In this document: piece by piece, positions 1-5,151 of the stretch
Numbering within the stretch: the first letter of the stretch is position 1
Layout of the letters: the number at the start of each line of letters is the position of its first letter
DNA from: Nitrospirota bacterium
Lineage (GTDB): Bacteria; Nitrospirota; JACRHJ01
DNA length: 5,151 nucleotides
Assembly: GCA_021815285.1 (NCBI GenBank)
Contig: JAKAHE010000150.1
Coordinates: forward strand, 1 to 5,151
Direction: 5' to 3'
The notes under the pieces: generated by a model
Database searches by the model: none
What the model was told of the DNA's origin: nothing
What the model saw: the letters and a program-made list of their open reading frames with translations, nothing else
Program-made: the position numbers and the translations under genes

Positions 1-294
1 AGAGGCGGTGCCGGATGGATTATTAGGATCAAAGGTATTATTCGGATCCCTGTATATGCTGTAAGAATTGTTTGCAATGTTGAACTGGACTTCCCAGGGG
101 ATGTTTTCAGATATGGATCTCAATCTTGCATACTGGAGGTCATCGGAGAGCTGGAATATCGCCTGATCAACTTTTAATTTTGGAAGCCATGCGTAATAGG
201 CCGGAACTGCAATTGTGGCCATCACTCCCATAATCGCCACCACTATCATCAATTCCAGCAGGGTTACGCCCCGTTTATCGTTCATGAACCTCAT
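1..294 (-). CDS. Type IV pilin-like protein, GspH/FimT-type pseudopilin (N-terminal part)
   Basis: The first 98 codons are present; the 3' end lies beyond the left edge. The protein begins MRFMNDKRG, followed by VTLLELMIVVAIMGVMATIA. This is a class III prepilin signal: a short basic leader, Gly at -1 for prepilin peptidase cleavage and N-methylation, Glu at +5, then the hydrophobic helix that anchors the subunit in the membrane and packs the fibre core. Position +1 is Val rather than the common Phe. The next part (QLSDDLQYARLRSISE, then a beta-rich stretch around FNIANNSYSIYRD) resembles GspH/FimT minor pseudopilins more than a long-helix major PilA. The ATG at 294 is chosen because AGGAGG lies 6 nt upstream; the ATG at 285 is 15 nt away and would shorten the leader. 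It is preceded by its own sigma-54-type promoter and probably opens a minor-pilin operon. GC is about 45%, lower than the regulator genes. The pilin family is secure; the exact subunit is inferred. Confidence 0.88.
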   Translation of the reverse strand, partial: MRFMNDKRGVTLLELMIVVAIMGVMATIAVPAYYAWLPKLKVDQAIFQLSDDLQYARLRSISENIPWEVQFNIANNSYSIYRDPNNTFDPNNPSGTAS

Positions 295-300
295 TCCGGC

Positions 301-306
301 CCTCCT
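301..306 (-). promoter_or_regulatory. Ribosome binding site of the pilin gene
   Basis: A perfect AGGAGG sits 6 nt before the ATG at 294 and decides that start over the in-frame ATG at 285. If the predicted sigma-54 start site near 309 is right, the mRNA leader is only about 15 nt and this site lies almost at its 5' end. Confidence 0.8.
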
Positions 307-319
307 GCCACTTTAAACA

Positions 320-335
320 AGCAAAAAAAATGCCA
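320..335 (-). promoter_or_regulatory. Sigma-54 (-24/-12) promoter for the pilin gene
   Basis: The minus strand reads TGGCATTTTTTTTGCT. It has the invariant GG (334-333) and GC (322-321) separated by exactly 10 nt, with TGGCA in the -24 element and TTGCT in the -12 element, against the consensus TGGCACG-N4-TTGCW. The two deviations are T for the last C and G of the -24 block. Transcription would start near 309, just before the pilin ribosome binding site. The gene directly upstream encodes a sigma-54 activator, which supports function. The -24 half is the 3' arm of the terminator stem and the spacer is its T-tract. This is a strong sequence match; activity is inferred. Confidence 0.72.
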
Positions 336-358
336 CTCCACAGAAAAAGCGGAGTGGC
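323..358 (-). terminator. Intrinsic terminator of the kinase-regulator operon
   Basis: GCCACTCC (358-351) and GGAGTGGC (339-332) form a perfect 8-bp stem with an 11-nt loop. On the minus strand it is followed by one A and eight Ts (330-323), the classic rho-independent layout. It lies 83 bp after the regulator stop codon and 29 bp before the pilin start. On the plus strand the same stem is followed by TTTATTTTATT, so it could also stop transcription entering from the left. Confidence 0.85.
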
Positions 359-440
359 TTTATTTTATTGGTTTTTTTAAGATTATTCAATTAATTTTCA
401 TTAATAATATGTAATATATTTCATAGAGTTGTGTAATGGT
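359..440 (-). promoter_or_regulatory. AT-rich block, candidate upstream activator region
   Basis: Between the regulator stop and the terminator the DNA is extremely AT-rich: only 6 of the 60 bases in 361-420 are G or C, whereas sampled parts of the flanking regulator gene run to about 62%. No coding capacity is seen. The block lies roughly 50 to 130 bp upstream of the predicted sigma-54 start site, the distance at which NtrC-class activators and IHF usually bind. It contains an imperfect inverted repeat, ATTATT at 382-387 against AATAAT at 402-407, with ATTAAT units between them. In DNA of this composition such repeats can arise by chance, so the binding-site role is a guess from position. 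Confidence 0.35.
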
Positions 441-1802
441 CTACCCAATACCGTAGTCCTTTATCTTCGTGAGCAGGGTCTTGTAGCTCACGCCGAGAAG
501 CTCGCTGGCCCGGCTCTTGTTCCCGCCGGAGGCCGCAAGCGCACTCTTTATCGCCTCTATTTCCGCCGCTTTTGCGGCAACCGAGGCGGCCCGCTGGAGG
601 CCGCCGGACGGCTCGTCGTCCGCCGTCTTCTTGGCAAGACCAAGGTGATCCGGGCCTATCTCTCCCCCGTCCGCGATTATAACCGCCCTCTCCATACAAT
701 TTGCAAGTTCCCGCACGTTACCCTTCCATTCCATTTCGGAAAGCAAGTTCAGCGCCTCTCCCGAAATCGTGAAACGCCCCTTCTTAAGCTCCGACGCGTA
801 TTTTCCAATGAAATATTCAGCCAGGATCCTGATGTCGTCGCGCCTGTCGCGCAGAGGTGGGATGCGCACGGGAAACACGTTCAGGCGGTAATACAGATCT
901 TCCCTGAAATTTCCTTCACGGACGGCACGTTCAAGGTCGCGGTTGCTTGCCGCGACTACCCTCACATCCACGGAAAATGGCTCCGCGCCTCCGACGCGCT
1001 CTATCATATCGCCCTGGAGGGCCCGGAGCAGCTTTGCCTGGAGCGACAGGGCCATCTCTCCCACCTCGTCTAAGAAAAGCGTCCCCTTGTCGGCAAGCTC
1101 AAACTTTCCGAGCCTCCTGGCCTCGGCGCCAGTGAAAGAGCCTTTTTCGTGCCCGAAGAGTTCGGATTCGAGCAGGTCTTTCGGTATCGCCGCGCAGTTC
1201 ACGGCCACGAACGGGCCGTCTTTCCTGGGCGAAAGGTGGTGCAGGGCCTTTGCGAAAAGCTCCTTGCCCGTGCCGGACTCGCCGGTTATCAGGACGGTCG
1301 CTTTTGTGGGAGCGGCCTTTTTAAGGAGATCCAGAGCATCCGTCAGAGCCTTGCTTTTACCGATTATCATAGGAAACGAAAGCTCCTGCGCGAATTCTTC
1401 CTTCAATACCAGATTTTCCGCCGCAAGCTTCCCGCTCTCAAGCGCCCTTTCCACAAGCGCCAGCATGTGGGAGGTATCGAACGGTTTCGTAAGAAAATCG
1501 TAAGCCCCGGCCTTTACAGCCTCGACAGCCGTCTCGATACTGCCGAACGCGGTCATCATTATAACTGGCGTCAACGGCCTCTTTTCCTTAAGCGCGCGCA
1601 GAACCTGAAGACCATTCATCCCCGGAAGCTTCAGGTCTGTCAGGACGAGGTCAGCGCCGTCATGGAGGAATTTTAAAAGCCCGTCTTCGCCCGTACCGGA
1701 TGTCGCGGCGTCGTAGCCTTCGGCCTCGAATGTTCTGGCCAGCATCTCCGCCATTGACTTTTTGTCCTCTATTATCAGTATCCGGAACCTTTCAGCCATC
1801 AT
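441..1802 (-). CDS. Sigma-54-dependent response regulator, NtrC class
   Basis: This 453-residue cytoplasmic activator has the three standard domains. The receiver (about 6-120) has acidic residues E12/D13, phospho-acceptor D56, and the switch residues T84 and K106. The AAA+ sigma-54 activation domain (about 145-385) has Walker A GESGTGKE (174-181), the sigma-54-contacting loop GSFTGA (221-226), Walker B TLFLDE (241-246), the arginine-finger region FREDLYYRL (299-307) and sensor II GNVREL (361-366). After an Ala-rich linker, a Fis-type helix-turn-helix ends the protein (about 426-452, GVSYKTLLTKIKDYGI). All catalytic residues are intact and the length is normal. It follows the kinase by 4 bp and should receive phosphate from it. 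The likely target is the sigma-54 promoter just downstream, before the pilin gene. The order recalls pilS-pilR-pilA, but the DNA-binding end looks closer to ZraR/HydG/AtoC-type regulators, so no symbol is given. The start could be the second ATG (1799). Confidence 0.95.
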   Translation of the reverse strand: MMAERFRILIIEDKKSMAEMLARTFEAEGYDAATSGTGEDGLLKFLHDGADLVLTDLKLPGMNGLQVLRALKEKRPLTPVIMMTAFGSIETAVEAVKAGAYDFLTKPFDTSHMLALVERALESGKLAAENLVLKEEFAQELSFPMIIGKSKALTDALDLLKKAAPTKATVLITGESGTGKELFAKALHHLSPRKDGPFVAVNCAAIPKDLLESELFGHEKGSFTGAEARRLGKFELADKGTLFLDEVGEMALSLQAKLLRALQGDMIERVGGAEPFSVDVRVVAASNRDLERAVREGNFREDLYYRLNVFPVRIPPLRDRRDDIRILAEYFIGKYASELKKGRFTISGEALNLLSEMEWKGNVRELANCMERAVIIADGGEIGPDHLGLAKKTADDEPSGGLQRAASVAAKAAEIEAIKSALAASGGNKSRASELLGVSYKTLLTKIKDYGIG

Positions 1803-1808
1803 TTCCTC
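1803..1808 (-). promoter_or_regulatory. Ribosome binding site of the response regulator, overlapping the kinase stop
   Basis: GAGGAA overlaps the kinase TGA stop (1809-1807). It lies 2 nt (measured from GAGG) before the ATG at 1802 and 5 nt before the adjacent in-frame ATG at 1799. The second ATG has the better spacing, so the true protein may lack the first Met. The overlap suggests translational coupling of kinase and regulator. Confidence 0.6.
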
Positions 1809-3639
1809 AACGAGCCTTTATCGGGAGATATATCGAAAATACCGCGCCGCCGCCCCCGGAAGTTGACGCCGTAACCCTGCCGCCGTGATAGACTATTATC
1901 TTCTGGACAAGAGACAACCCAAGCCCCGTCCCGCGCTGTTTCGTCGTAAAGAAAGGCGTGAATATCTTTCCTGCGGCGGAAGGGTCTATCCCGGAACCCG
2001 TATCCCTGAAATCCAGCCTGACGAATTTCCTCTCCGCAGCCTCCGGGCCATCGCCTTTATCCACCTCTGCGGCTATCGTAAGCTTCCCCCCACCGTCCAT
2101 GGCTTCGTATGCGTTCTTTATCAGGTTTATAAACGCCTGTCGCAGCAACACCGCGTCGCCTTCTATTGCCGGGAGATTACCGTCCAGAAGCGCCTCTCGT
2201 TTTACTTTTCCGCCGTCGTTCCCAAGCGCGCGGAATGATTCATCTATAAGACCCGGCAGGTCAACCTCTGTCACGTTCAGTTCGGTAGGCTGAGAGAAAT
2301 TGAGAAATTCCCGGATAATGTCGTCCATCCCCTTTATCTCCTGGCGGATACTCTGCGCCGCTTCGATGGAAGGAGAATCTTTGGAGCTTCTCGCCAGAAA
2401 ATCCGCGTACCCGGATATGACTCCCATGGGGTTTCTGAGCTCGTGCGCTATCCCCGCGGACATCTCCCCCATGAGCGCTATCCTCTCCTTAAGCTCCATC
2501 ATCTCCCGGAGTTCCTTCACCTCGGTAATGTCGGTGAATACGAGCACCGCCCCGCCCGGCGCCTCTTCCCGCAGAAGCGGAGAAATCCCCGCGCCTATCC
2601 AGCGCCTCCCGGCAGGCGTGTTTATCTCGCCTTCAGACCTGTTCTGGGCCAGTCCTTTCTTTACAGCCATTTCCACCAGCGCAGATAGCCAGTTCCCGAC
2701 TCCGAACAATTCTGAGTAGACATTCCCAGGCAAGGCATTTTCATCCTTTGCGAGTATTGCCCCGGCGGCTCCGTTGGCCGTAAGCACACTCCCGTCGGCA
2801 TCGAACGTAATAACGCCGCTCTGAATGTTTTTCAGGATGGTCTCGCTCATGCTTATGGCGCTGCGCGCGCGTTCCTCGGCCATGTTTCTAAGCTCGTTAA
2901 GCTCTTTTTCCTTCTCTTTAAGGGAAGCGATAGTAAGCGGAAAGGGGTCTATGACAAACGAAATGTCGTCCCGGCTCTGCGGGCTTACATCCACCGGCGC
3001 GCCCTTTGCCATCTGAAGGAGTTTCCTGTGCGAGCCGGCCATAGTCCTGATAACATACAATACTGCCAGCAGCAGGAACCCTATCGACATGGACTTCAGA
3101 ATAAAATAAGTCGTTCCCTGCTGCGTCAGGTCTTCAATATACCCGGCATCGAGAGCGGCCTCGCCGACAGCGACAATTCTGCCCATAGGGTCTTTTACCG
3201 GAAAATAAACGGAACAGAGTTTTGATTTCTTATCCCTGTAAATCGGAGAGATTTCCACGTTACCGCTCACGGCAAGGTTGAACTCCTGTTCGGTAATGCC
3301 CTTGGGAACGAACCGCTCCCCCCTGTGCCTGTTTCCCGACATGTCGATTATAATGCTGCCGTCACTGTCGAGGATTATAAGGCTCGCCAGGGATTCCTGC
3401 TGCTTCAGTGAGTTAAGGTAACGGGGGTCGTTGAGGGACTCCGGATAGCGGTCGCGGATTTCTCTTGAGACGATATCGGAAACGTTCAGGAGCCTCTTAT
3501 TCATCTCGCTATCGAGATATTTCCTCGTCCTGGAGATGAGCGACAGGCTGCTGACTGTCAAAACCGCGAGCAACACCGCGAAAAAGAGTGTCGCGGCTTT
3601 CAAAAGGACCTCGAAGGGAAAACCGTTTTTGGATTCCAT
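1807..3639 (-). CDS. Membrane sensor histidine kinase with periplasmic Cache-like and PAS domains
   Basis: This 610-residue inner-membrane kinase is the partner of the NtrC-class regulator that follows by 4 bp. Order of parts: transmembrane helix 1 (about 13-36); a periplasmic domain of about 145 residues whose pattern (LIILDSDGSIIID, later SVYFPVKDPMGRIVAVGEA) looks like a single Cache/PDC sensor; transmembrane helix 2 (about 183-199); a degenerate HAMP-like and coiled segment (about 222-262); a cytoplasmic PAS domain (about 265-375); a HisKA domain with phospho-acceptor H399 in GIAHELRNPMG; and an HATPase_c domain with N-box NLIKNAYEA (N509), G1 DTGSGI (546-551), F-box FTPFFTTK (560-567) and G2 GTGLGL (570-575). 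All kinase motifs are intact. The catalytic half is NtrB/ZraS-like. Known PilS proteins usually have more transmembrane segments, so PilS is not claimed. No good Shine-Dalgarno precedes the ATG and no better in-frame start was found upstream. The ligand is unknown; Cache domains typically bind small metabolites. Confidence 0.94.
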   Translation of the reverse strand: MESKNGFPFEVLLKAATLFFAVLLAVLTVSSLSLISRTRKYLDSEMNKRLLNVSDIVSREIRDRYPESLNDPRYLNSLKQQESLASLIILDSDGSIIIDMSGNRHRGERFVPKGITEQEFNLAVSGNVEISPIYRDKKSKLCSVYFPVKDPMGRIVAVGEAALDAGYIEDLTQQGTTYFILKSMSIGFLLLAVLYVIRTMAGSHRKLLQMAKGAPVDVSPQSRDDISFVIDPFPLTIASLKEKEKELNELRNMAEERARSAISMSETILKNIQSGVITFDADGSVLTANGAAGAILAKDENALPGNVYSELFGVGNWLSALVEMAVKKGLAQNRSEGEINTPAGRRWIGAGISPLLREEAPGGAVLVFTDITEVKELREMMELKERIALMGEMSAGIAHELRNPMGVISGYADFLARSSKDSPSIEAAQSIRQEIKGMDDIIREFLNFSQPTELNVTEVDLPGLIDESFRALGNDGGKVKREALLDGNLPAIEGDAVLLRQAFINLIKNAYEAMDGGGKLTIAAEVDKGDGPEAAERKFVRLDFRDTGSGIDPSAAGKIFTPFFTTKQRGTGLGLSLVQKIIVYHGGRVTASTSGGGGAVFSIYLPIKAR

Positions 3640-3660
3640 AATGCTAAGGGTTTCAAAGTT

Positions 3661-3730
3661 TGTCGCCCCCGCGGAAACGGGGGCCCAGCAGCATAAAAGT
3701 CTCTGGATTCCCGCTTTCGCGGGAATGACA
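3661..3730. repeat. Inverted pair of REP-like palindromic repeats
   Basis: Two 28-bp arms, 3661-3688 and 3703-3730, face each other across a 14-bp spacer, so the element begins TGTC and ends GACA. Each arm is itself a hairpin: GCCCCCG/CGGGGGC (3665-3671 with 3678-3684) and ATTCCCGC/GCGGGAAT (3707-3714 with 3719-3726 in plus orientation, loop TTTC, or GAAA on the other strand). The arms match at 20 of 28 positions once one is reversed. The outer three stem pairs differ in both partners and still pair (G-C, C-G, C-G against A-T, T-A, T-A). The right arm is the widespread GGATTCCCGC-GCGGGAAT type of proteobacterial palindrome and fits the ATTCCC-N8-GGGAAT pattern of neisserial dRS3. It fills most of the gap between slipin and kinase genes and may fold in mRNA to protect or end the upstream transcript. 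Confidence 0.85.
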
Positions 3731-3752
3731 TCGGTTGATATATCAGTCCTTA

Positions 3753-4529
3753 TTATTCATGCTTCTGAAGCCCCTTGATGATAGGCGACAGAATGTCTAT
3801 CGGCAACGGGAATATCAGCGTGGAGTTTTTGTCTCCCGAGAGCGTCAGCACGGTCTGAAGGAACCGGAGCTGAAGCGCGGCAGGCTCCGTCTGGATAATC
3901 TTTGCGGCGTCCGCGAGTTTCTGCGCGGCCTGGAACTCGCCTTCCGCGTTTATCACCTTCGCCCGGCGCTCCCTCTCCGCCTCGGCCTGCCTTGCTATAG
4001 CCCTCTGCATCCCCTCGGGCAGGTCAACATTCTTCACCTCGACGTTTGTCACCTTCACGCCCCAGGGCTCCGTCTGTTGGTCGATTATCTTCTGAAGCTC
4101 CATGTTCAGCTCGTCTCTCTTGCTAAGGAGGTCGTCAAGGTTTGACTGCCCGAGTATGCTCCGGAGCGTGGTCTGTGCAATCTGGGATGTGGCGAAATAG
4201 AAATCCTCGACTTCGATTATCGCCTTCCTTGGGTCCATCACCTTGAAGTAGATTACCGCGCCCACCTTTACGGTTACGTTGTCCCTCGTTATGACGTCCT
4301 GCGATGGCACGTCCATAGTTACGGTCCTGAGGCTCACGCGCGCAGCCTTCTGGAGAACCGGCAGGATTATTACTATCCCAGGACCCTTTACGCCGTGCTC
4401 CGGGTCAACCCTCCCAAGCGTAAAGAGCACCGCCCTTTCGTACTCCTTCAGAATCTTTATGGAATTTATAACTATAAGGATTACTATTGCTGCGGCAATC
4501 GCAAAACCAGAAATGCCTATCCCCAACAT
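3753..4529 (-). CDS. Slipin (stomatin/band 7, SPFH family) membrane protein
   Basis: This complete 258-residue protein has an N-terminal hydrophobic segment (about 5-23), then the SPFH/band-7 domain (about 27-185). Visible family features are EYERAVLFTLGRV (29-41), GPGIVIILPVLQ (49-60), the ARVSLRTVTMDVPSQDVITRD-type stretch (63-83), and VKNVDLPEGMQRAIARQAEAER (165-186). An Ala/Glu-rich helix suited to a coiled coil follows (about 180-215), then the conserved hydrophobic tail NSTLIFPLPIDIL (235-247). Bacterial slipins form oligomeric membrane rings or scaffolds and are nearly always encoded beside NfeD, as here. In Pyrococcus the protease part of the NfeD partner cuts the slipin within its hydrophobic C-terminal region. 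The gene starts 14 bp after the NfeD stop with a strong ribosome binding site. Closely related HflK/HflC proteins are less likely given the length, the tail motif and the NfeD neighbour. Confidence 0.94.
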   Translation of the reverse strand: MLGIGISGFAIAAAIVILIVINSIKILKEYERAVLFTLGRVDPEHGVKGPGIVIILPVLQKAARVSLRTVTMDVPSQDVITRDNVTVKVGAVIYFKVMDPRKAIIEVEDFYFATSQIAQTTLRSILGQSNLDDLLSKRDELNMELQKIIDQQTEPWGVKVTNVEVKNVDLPEGMQRAIARQAEAERERRAKVINAEGEFQAAQKLADAAKIIQTEPAALQLRFLQTVLTLSGDKNSTLIFPLPIDILSPIIKGLQKHE

Positions 4530-4534
4530 AATCC

Positions 4535-4540
4535 CCTCCT
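4535..4540 (-). promoter_or_regulatory. Ribosome binding site of the slipin gene
   Basis: AGGAGG lies 5 nt before the ATG at 4529, within the 14-bp gap after the NfeD stop codon. It fixes the slipin start and indicates strong translation from the shared message. Confidence 0.8.
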
Positions 4541-4543
4541 TTT

Positions 4544-5151
4544 TTAAGGTTTTCCCACCCTGAGCCGGAGTCCGGTTACCTCCAGCACCCTGACATTTTC
4601 ACCAGCCTTAACCTCGACGTCCGATACCGCGCGCCAGTGCGCGCCCTGGAGAAATACGTCTCCTTCCCCGCCCACGGGTATGTCAGTGCGCGCCTCAGCT
4701 GCCATACCGACAAGCGATTCTCTGCCCGTGGTATGCCCGTACCGGCGGGATTTAATCCCAGTCCGCACCAGTATGAAAAAGAACCCGGAAATGACGAGCA
4801 CGGACGGCAGCAGCACGCCAAGCGATATGCGCATGTACGGTACGGACGTGTTGATAAGCATGAGAGATCCCAGCAGAAGCGATATTACCCCGCCCACGGT
4901 AAGCATCCCGTAGCTCGGTATTTTTATCTCGGCCACGAACATGATTATTGCGAGCGCGATAAGCAGGAATCCGGCGTAGTTTACCGGCAGCGTAGAAAAT
5001 GCGTAGAAGGCGAGGACGAGCGATATGCCGCCTATGACGCCGGGAAGTATGAGTCCGGGATTGGACAACTCGAAGAAGATTCCTATAATCCCGAGCAGCA
5101 TCAGCACATACGCGATGTTCGGGTCTGTTATTACCGAAAGAATTTTAAGCC
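4544..5151 (-). CDS. NfeD-family membrane protein (C-terminal part)
   Basis: The reading frame is open to the right edge, giving 201 visible residues; the N-terminus is outside. The visible part starts LKILSVITDPNIAYVLMLLG and then ELSNPGLILPGVIG, the typical entry to the NfeD membrane region. It has about five hydrophobic segments (roughly residues 13-28, 33-50, 56-76, 80-98 and 105-128 of the visible part). A soluble C-terminal OB-fold domain follows (about 139-201: GRESLVGMAAEARTDIPVGG, GAHWRAVSD, GENVRVLEVTGLRLRV). This arrangement is that of long NfeD proteins, which usually carry an N-terminal ClpP-like Ser-Lys protease before the membrane part; that domain is expected beyond the edge but cannot be seen. 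A start at GTG 5107 is unlikely because homologous-looking sequence (residues such as DPNIAY) continues upstream. It is co-transcribed with the slipin, its usual partner in membrane protein quality control. Confidence 0.9.
   Translation of the reverse strand, partial: LKILSVITDPNIAYVLMLLGIIGIFFELSNPGLILPGVIGGISLVLAFYAFSTLPVNYAGFLLIALAIIMFVAEIKIPSYGMLTVGGVISLLLGSLMLINTSVPYMRISLGVLLPSVLVISGFFFILVRTGIKSRRYGHTTGRESLVGMAAEARTDIPVGGEGDVFLQGAHWRAVSDVEVKAGENVRVLEVTGLRLRVGKP

Noticed and set aside
306..310. Second TGGCA just before the pilin ribosome binding site
   Set aside because: No GC dinucleotide occurs 10 nt after its GG, so it does not form a -24/-12 promoter.
429..1073. Long plus-strand open frame (214 codons) opposite the regulator gene
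   Set aside because: It lies entirely antisense to the intact AAA+ and helix-turn-helix regions. Its sequence shows no recognisable domain and looks like the usual complement of a GC-rich conserved gene.
943..1676. Further plus-strand open frames opposite the regulator (943-1503 and 1149-1676)
   Set aside because: Both are antisense shadows of the AAA+ and receiver-domain coding region, rich in Ser/Arg with no domain pattern.
3736..3745. Perfect 10-bp palindrome TGATATATCA between slipin and the repeat element
   Set aside because: It is too short and AT-rich to support an operator call, and no second copy is seen in the window's intergenic regions.
3640..3752. Possible sigma-70 promoter for the kinase (TATGCT at about 3692-3697 on the minus strand)
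   Set aside because: No acceptable -35 element lies 16-18 bp upstream, and a second candidate (TTGAAA near 3651) would place its -10 inside the gene.
3536..3778. Plus-strand 80-codon frame containing WIPAFAGMT
   Set aside because: That peptide is the typical false translation of the REP-like palindrome. The frame runs across the repeat and antisense to the kinase start.
5099..5107. GTG 5107 or ATG 5101 as the true start of the NfeD gene
   Set aside because: The frame stays open to the right edge with family-like sequence (DPNIAY) upstream, so the gene is truncated by the window and does not start there.
1..5151. tRNA, rRNA, CRISPR array, insertion sequence or riboswitch
   Set aside because: I saw no cloverleaf, spaced direct repeats, transposase or aptamer-like leader. 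Almost all the window is accounted for by the five minus-strand genes and two short gaps.

Overview
All genes in this window read leftward (minus strand). The content suggests a Gram-negative bacterium of mid-range GC. It has a sigma-54 two-component pair with a two-transmembrane sensor, a type IV pilin-like gene, an NfeD/slipin pair, and a REP-like hairpin repeat. The style resembles Desulfobacterota (former Deltaproteobacteria) or Nitrospirota, but this is an impression and no marker gene settles it.

Layout in transcription order, from the right edge. (1) The C-terminal part of a long NfeD-type membrane protein (5151-4544; its start lies outside the window). (2) A slipin/stomatin SPFH protein (4529-3753), 14 bp downstream with a strong ribosome binding site; these two form an operon. 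(3) A 113-bp gap (3752-3640) filled mostly by a 70-bp element made of two inverted copies of a REP-like hairpin. (4) A membrane sensor histidine kinase (3639-1807) and, 4 bp later, an NtrC-class sigma-54 response regulator (1802-441), clearly co-transcribed. (5) A 146-bp intergenic region (440-295). It holds a very AT-rich block (only 6 G/C in 361-420), an intrinsic terminator, and a well-matched -24/-12 sigma-54 promoter built into the terminator's 3' arm and T-tract. (6) The start of a GspH/FimT-like pilin or pseudopilin gene (294 to the left edge, 3' end missing).

The most coherent reading is a signalling-to-pilus module. A periplasmic signal is sensed by the kinase, the regulator is phosphorylated, and it activates sigma-54 RNA polymerase at the promoter just beyond its own terminator, switching on the pilin gene and probably a minor-pilin operon beyond the edge. 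The order kinase-regulator-pilin recalls pilS-pilR-pilA. However, the kinase has a two-transmembrane architecture with a Cache-like periplasmic domain, and the regulator's DNA-binding end is not the usual PilR type, so I did not assign pilS/pilR. The NfeD-slipin pair looks functionally separate (membrane quality control or microdomains) and is set apart by the repeat element.
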